Part shown: piece after piece, positions 63,702 to 64,000 of the stretch
Layout: every line of letters starts with the position of its first letter
How positions within the stretch are numbered: the first letter of the stretch is position 1
Source: Nemorincola sp044225795
GTDB lineage: Bacteria; Bacteroidota; Bacteroidia; Chitinophagales; Chitinophagaceae
Length of the DNA stretch: 64,000 nucleotides
Assembly: GCA_044225795.1 (NCBI GenBank)
Contig: JBGAIF010000008.1
Location: 131,334-195,333, forward strand
Reading direction: 5' to 3'
The notes under the pieces: model-generated
Databases searched by the model: none
The model's input: the letters and a program-made list of their open reading frames with translations, nothing else
What the model was told of the DNA's origin: nothing
Program-made: the position numbers and the translations under genes

Positions 63702-64000
63702 ATCCTATTTAACCTTAAATAAATCGCACATCTGCTTGACAATCATTAGTTTGAATTAATATTTCATCGCAAACAATTGGCGACAATTTTGGTTCAGAAA
63801 AATTGAGTGCTGTAAAATGCATGGATCAAAACTCAGTATATTAGCAAGATACAAATGGCTGAGGTTCAATTAAATATTGTCGACATCTCAATATCTCGAC
63901 TAAGCCGGCTAAAGCAAGACCTTCTACCTTGCTCTTAACTCAAATGTATCATTCTATGCAATCAAAAAGTAGAAACTAATATTTGTCAATGCACAGCAAT

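Noticed and set aside
63720..64000. Possible gene start near the right edge
   Set aside because: Only frames of 18 and 27 codons exist and no promoter or family signal is clear.

Overview
The window comes from a member of the Bacteroidota, most likely the Chitinophagaceae or a close relative. The evidence is direct. Eight secreted proteins end in type IX secretion (T9SS) sorting domains, seven of type A and one of type B (gliding-motility/CHU_C type). A TonB receptor is paired with a DUF5689 lipoprotein. Lineage-typical families are present (IPExxxVDY, DUF2723, DUF6600, DUF3788). Several genes follow a TAnnTTTG -7 box, the Bacteroidota promoter signature. No phage, CRISPR array, plasmid or intact insertion sequence was seen.

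Layout. 1-9.9 kb: giant Ig-like repeat adhesins on the minus strand (one runs off the left edge), a 51-residue membrane peptide and a smaller T9SS protein. 10-22 kb: a secreted endonuclease/exonuclease/phosphatase-family enzyme, divergent from a run of a TonB receptor, a DUF5689 lipoprotein, two T9SS proteins and a phospholipase-D-fold T9SS protein, then a type B adhesin. The enzymes suggest capture of phosphodiester polymers such as extracellular DNA. 22-25 kb: interspersed non-coding repeats, a membrane glycosyltransferase-like protein, a frameshifted nitroreductase remnant and a DUF3788 protein. 25-33 kb: a proteostasis/energy block (FtsH, a proline-rich peptide, a LonB-like protease, an eRF1-domain-like protein, PEP synthase). 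33-38.5 kb: a second repeat cluster, a lipoprotein, tRNA-Gln(CTG), then purA, an Asp/Lys-rich protein, pabB and a band-7 protein. 38.6-48.5 kb: IPExxxVDY, a DUF2723 mannosyltransferase and a complete RND efflux operon. 49-53 kb: cytochrome c maturation genes ccmE and ccmF with small membrane proteins. 53-64 kb: small lipoproteins, DUF6600, MFS, a CX4CH cytochrome-like lipoprotein, SRPBCC, VOC, a DUF885 peptidase, two paralogous T9SS proteins, and an ECF sigma factor with a protein that joins an anti-sigma-like N-terminus to a beta-barrel.

The most notable observation is regulatory. Each of the five genes of the 25-33 kb block has a pair of FNR/CRP-like palindromes (TGAY-N4-RTCA, two of the eight sites with one mismatch) exactly 22 bp apart. 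The proximal site is centred exactly 33 bp upstream of a one-mismatch -7 box. The ftsH/peptide divergent region shares one pair symmetrically. This points to a single activator-controlled regulon joining two AAA+ proteases, a ribosome/release-factor-like protein and PEP synthase. No CRP/FNR-family gene lies in the window.
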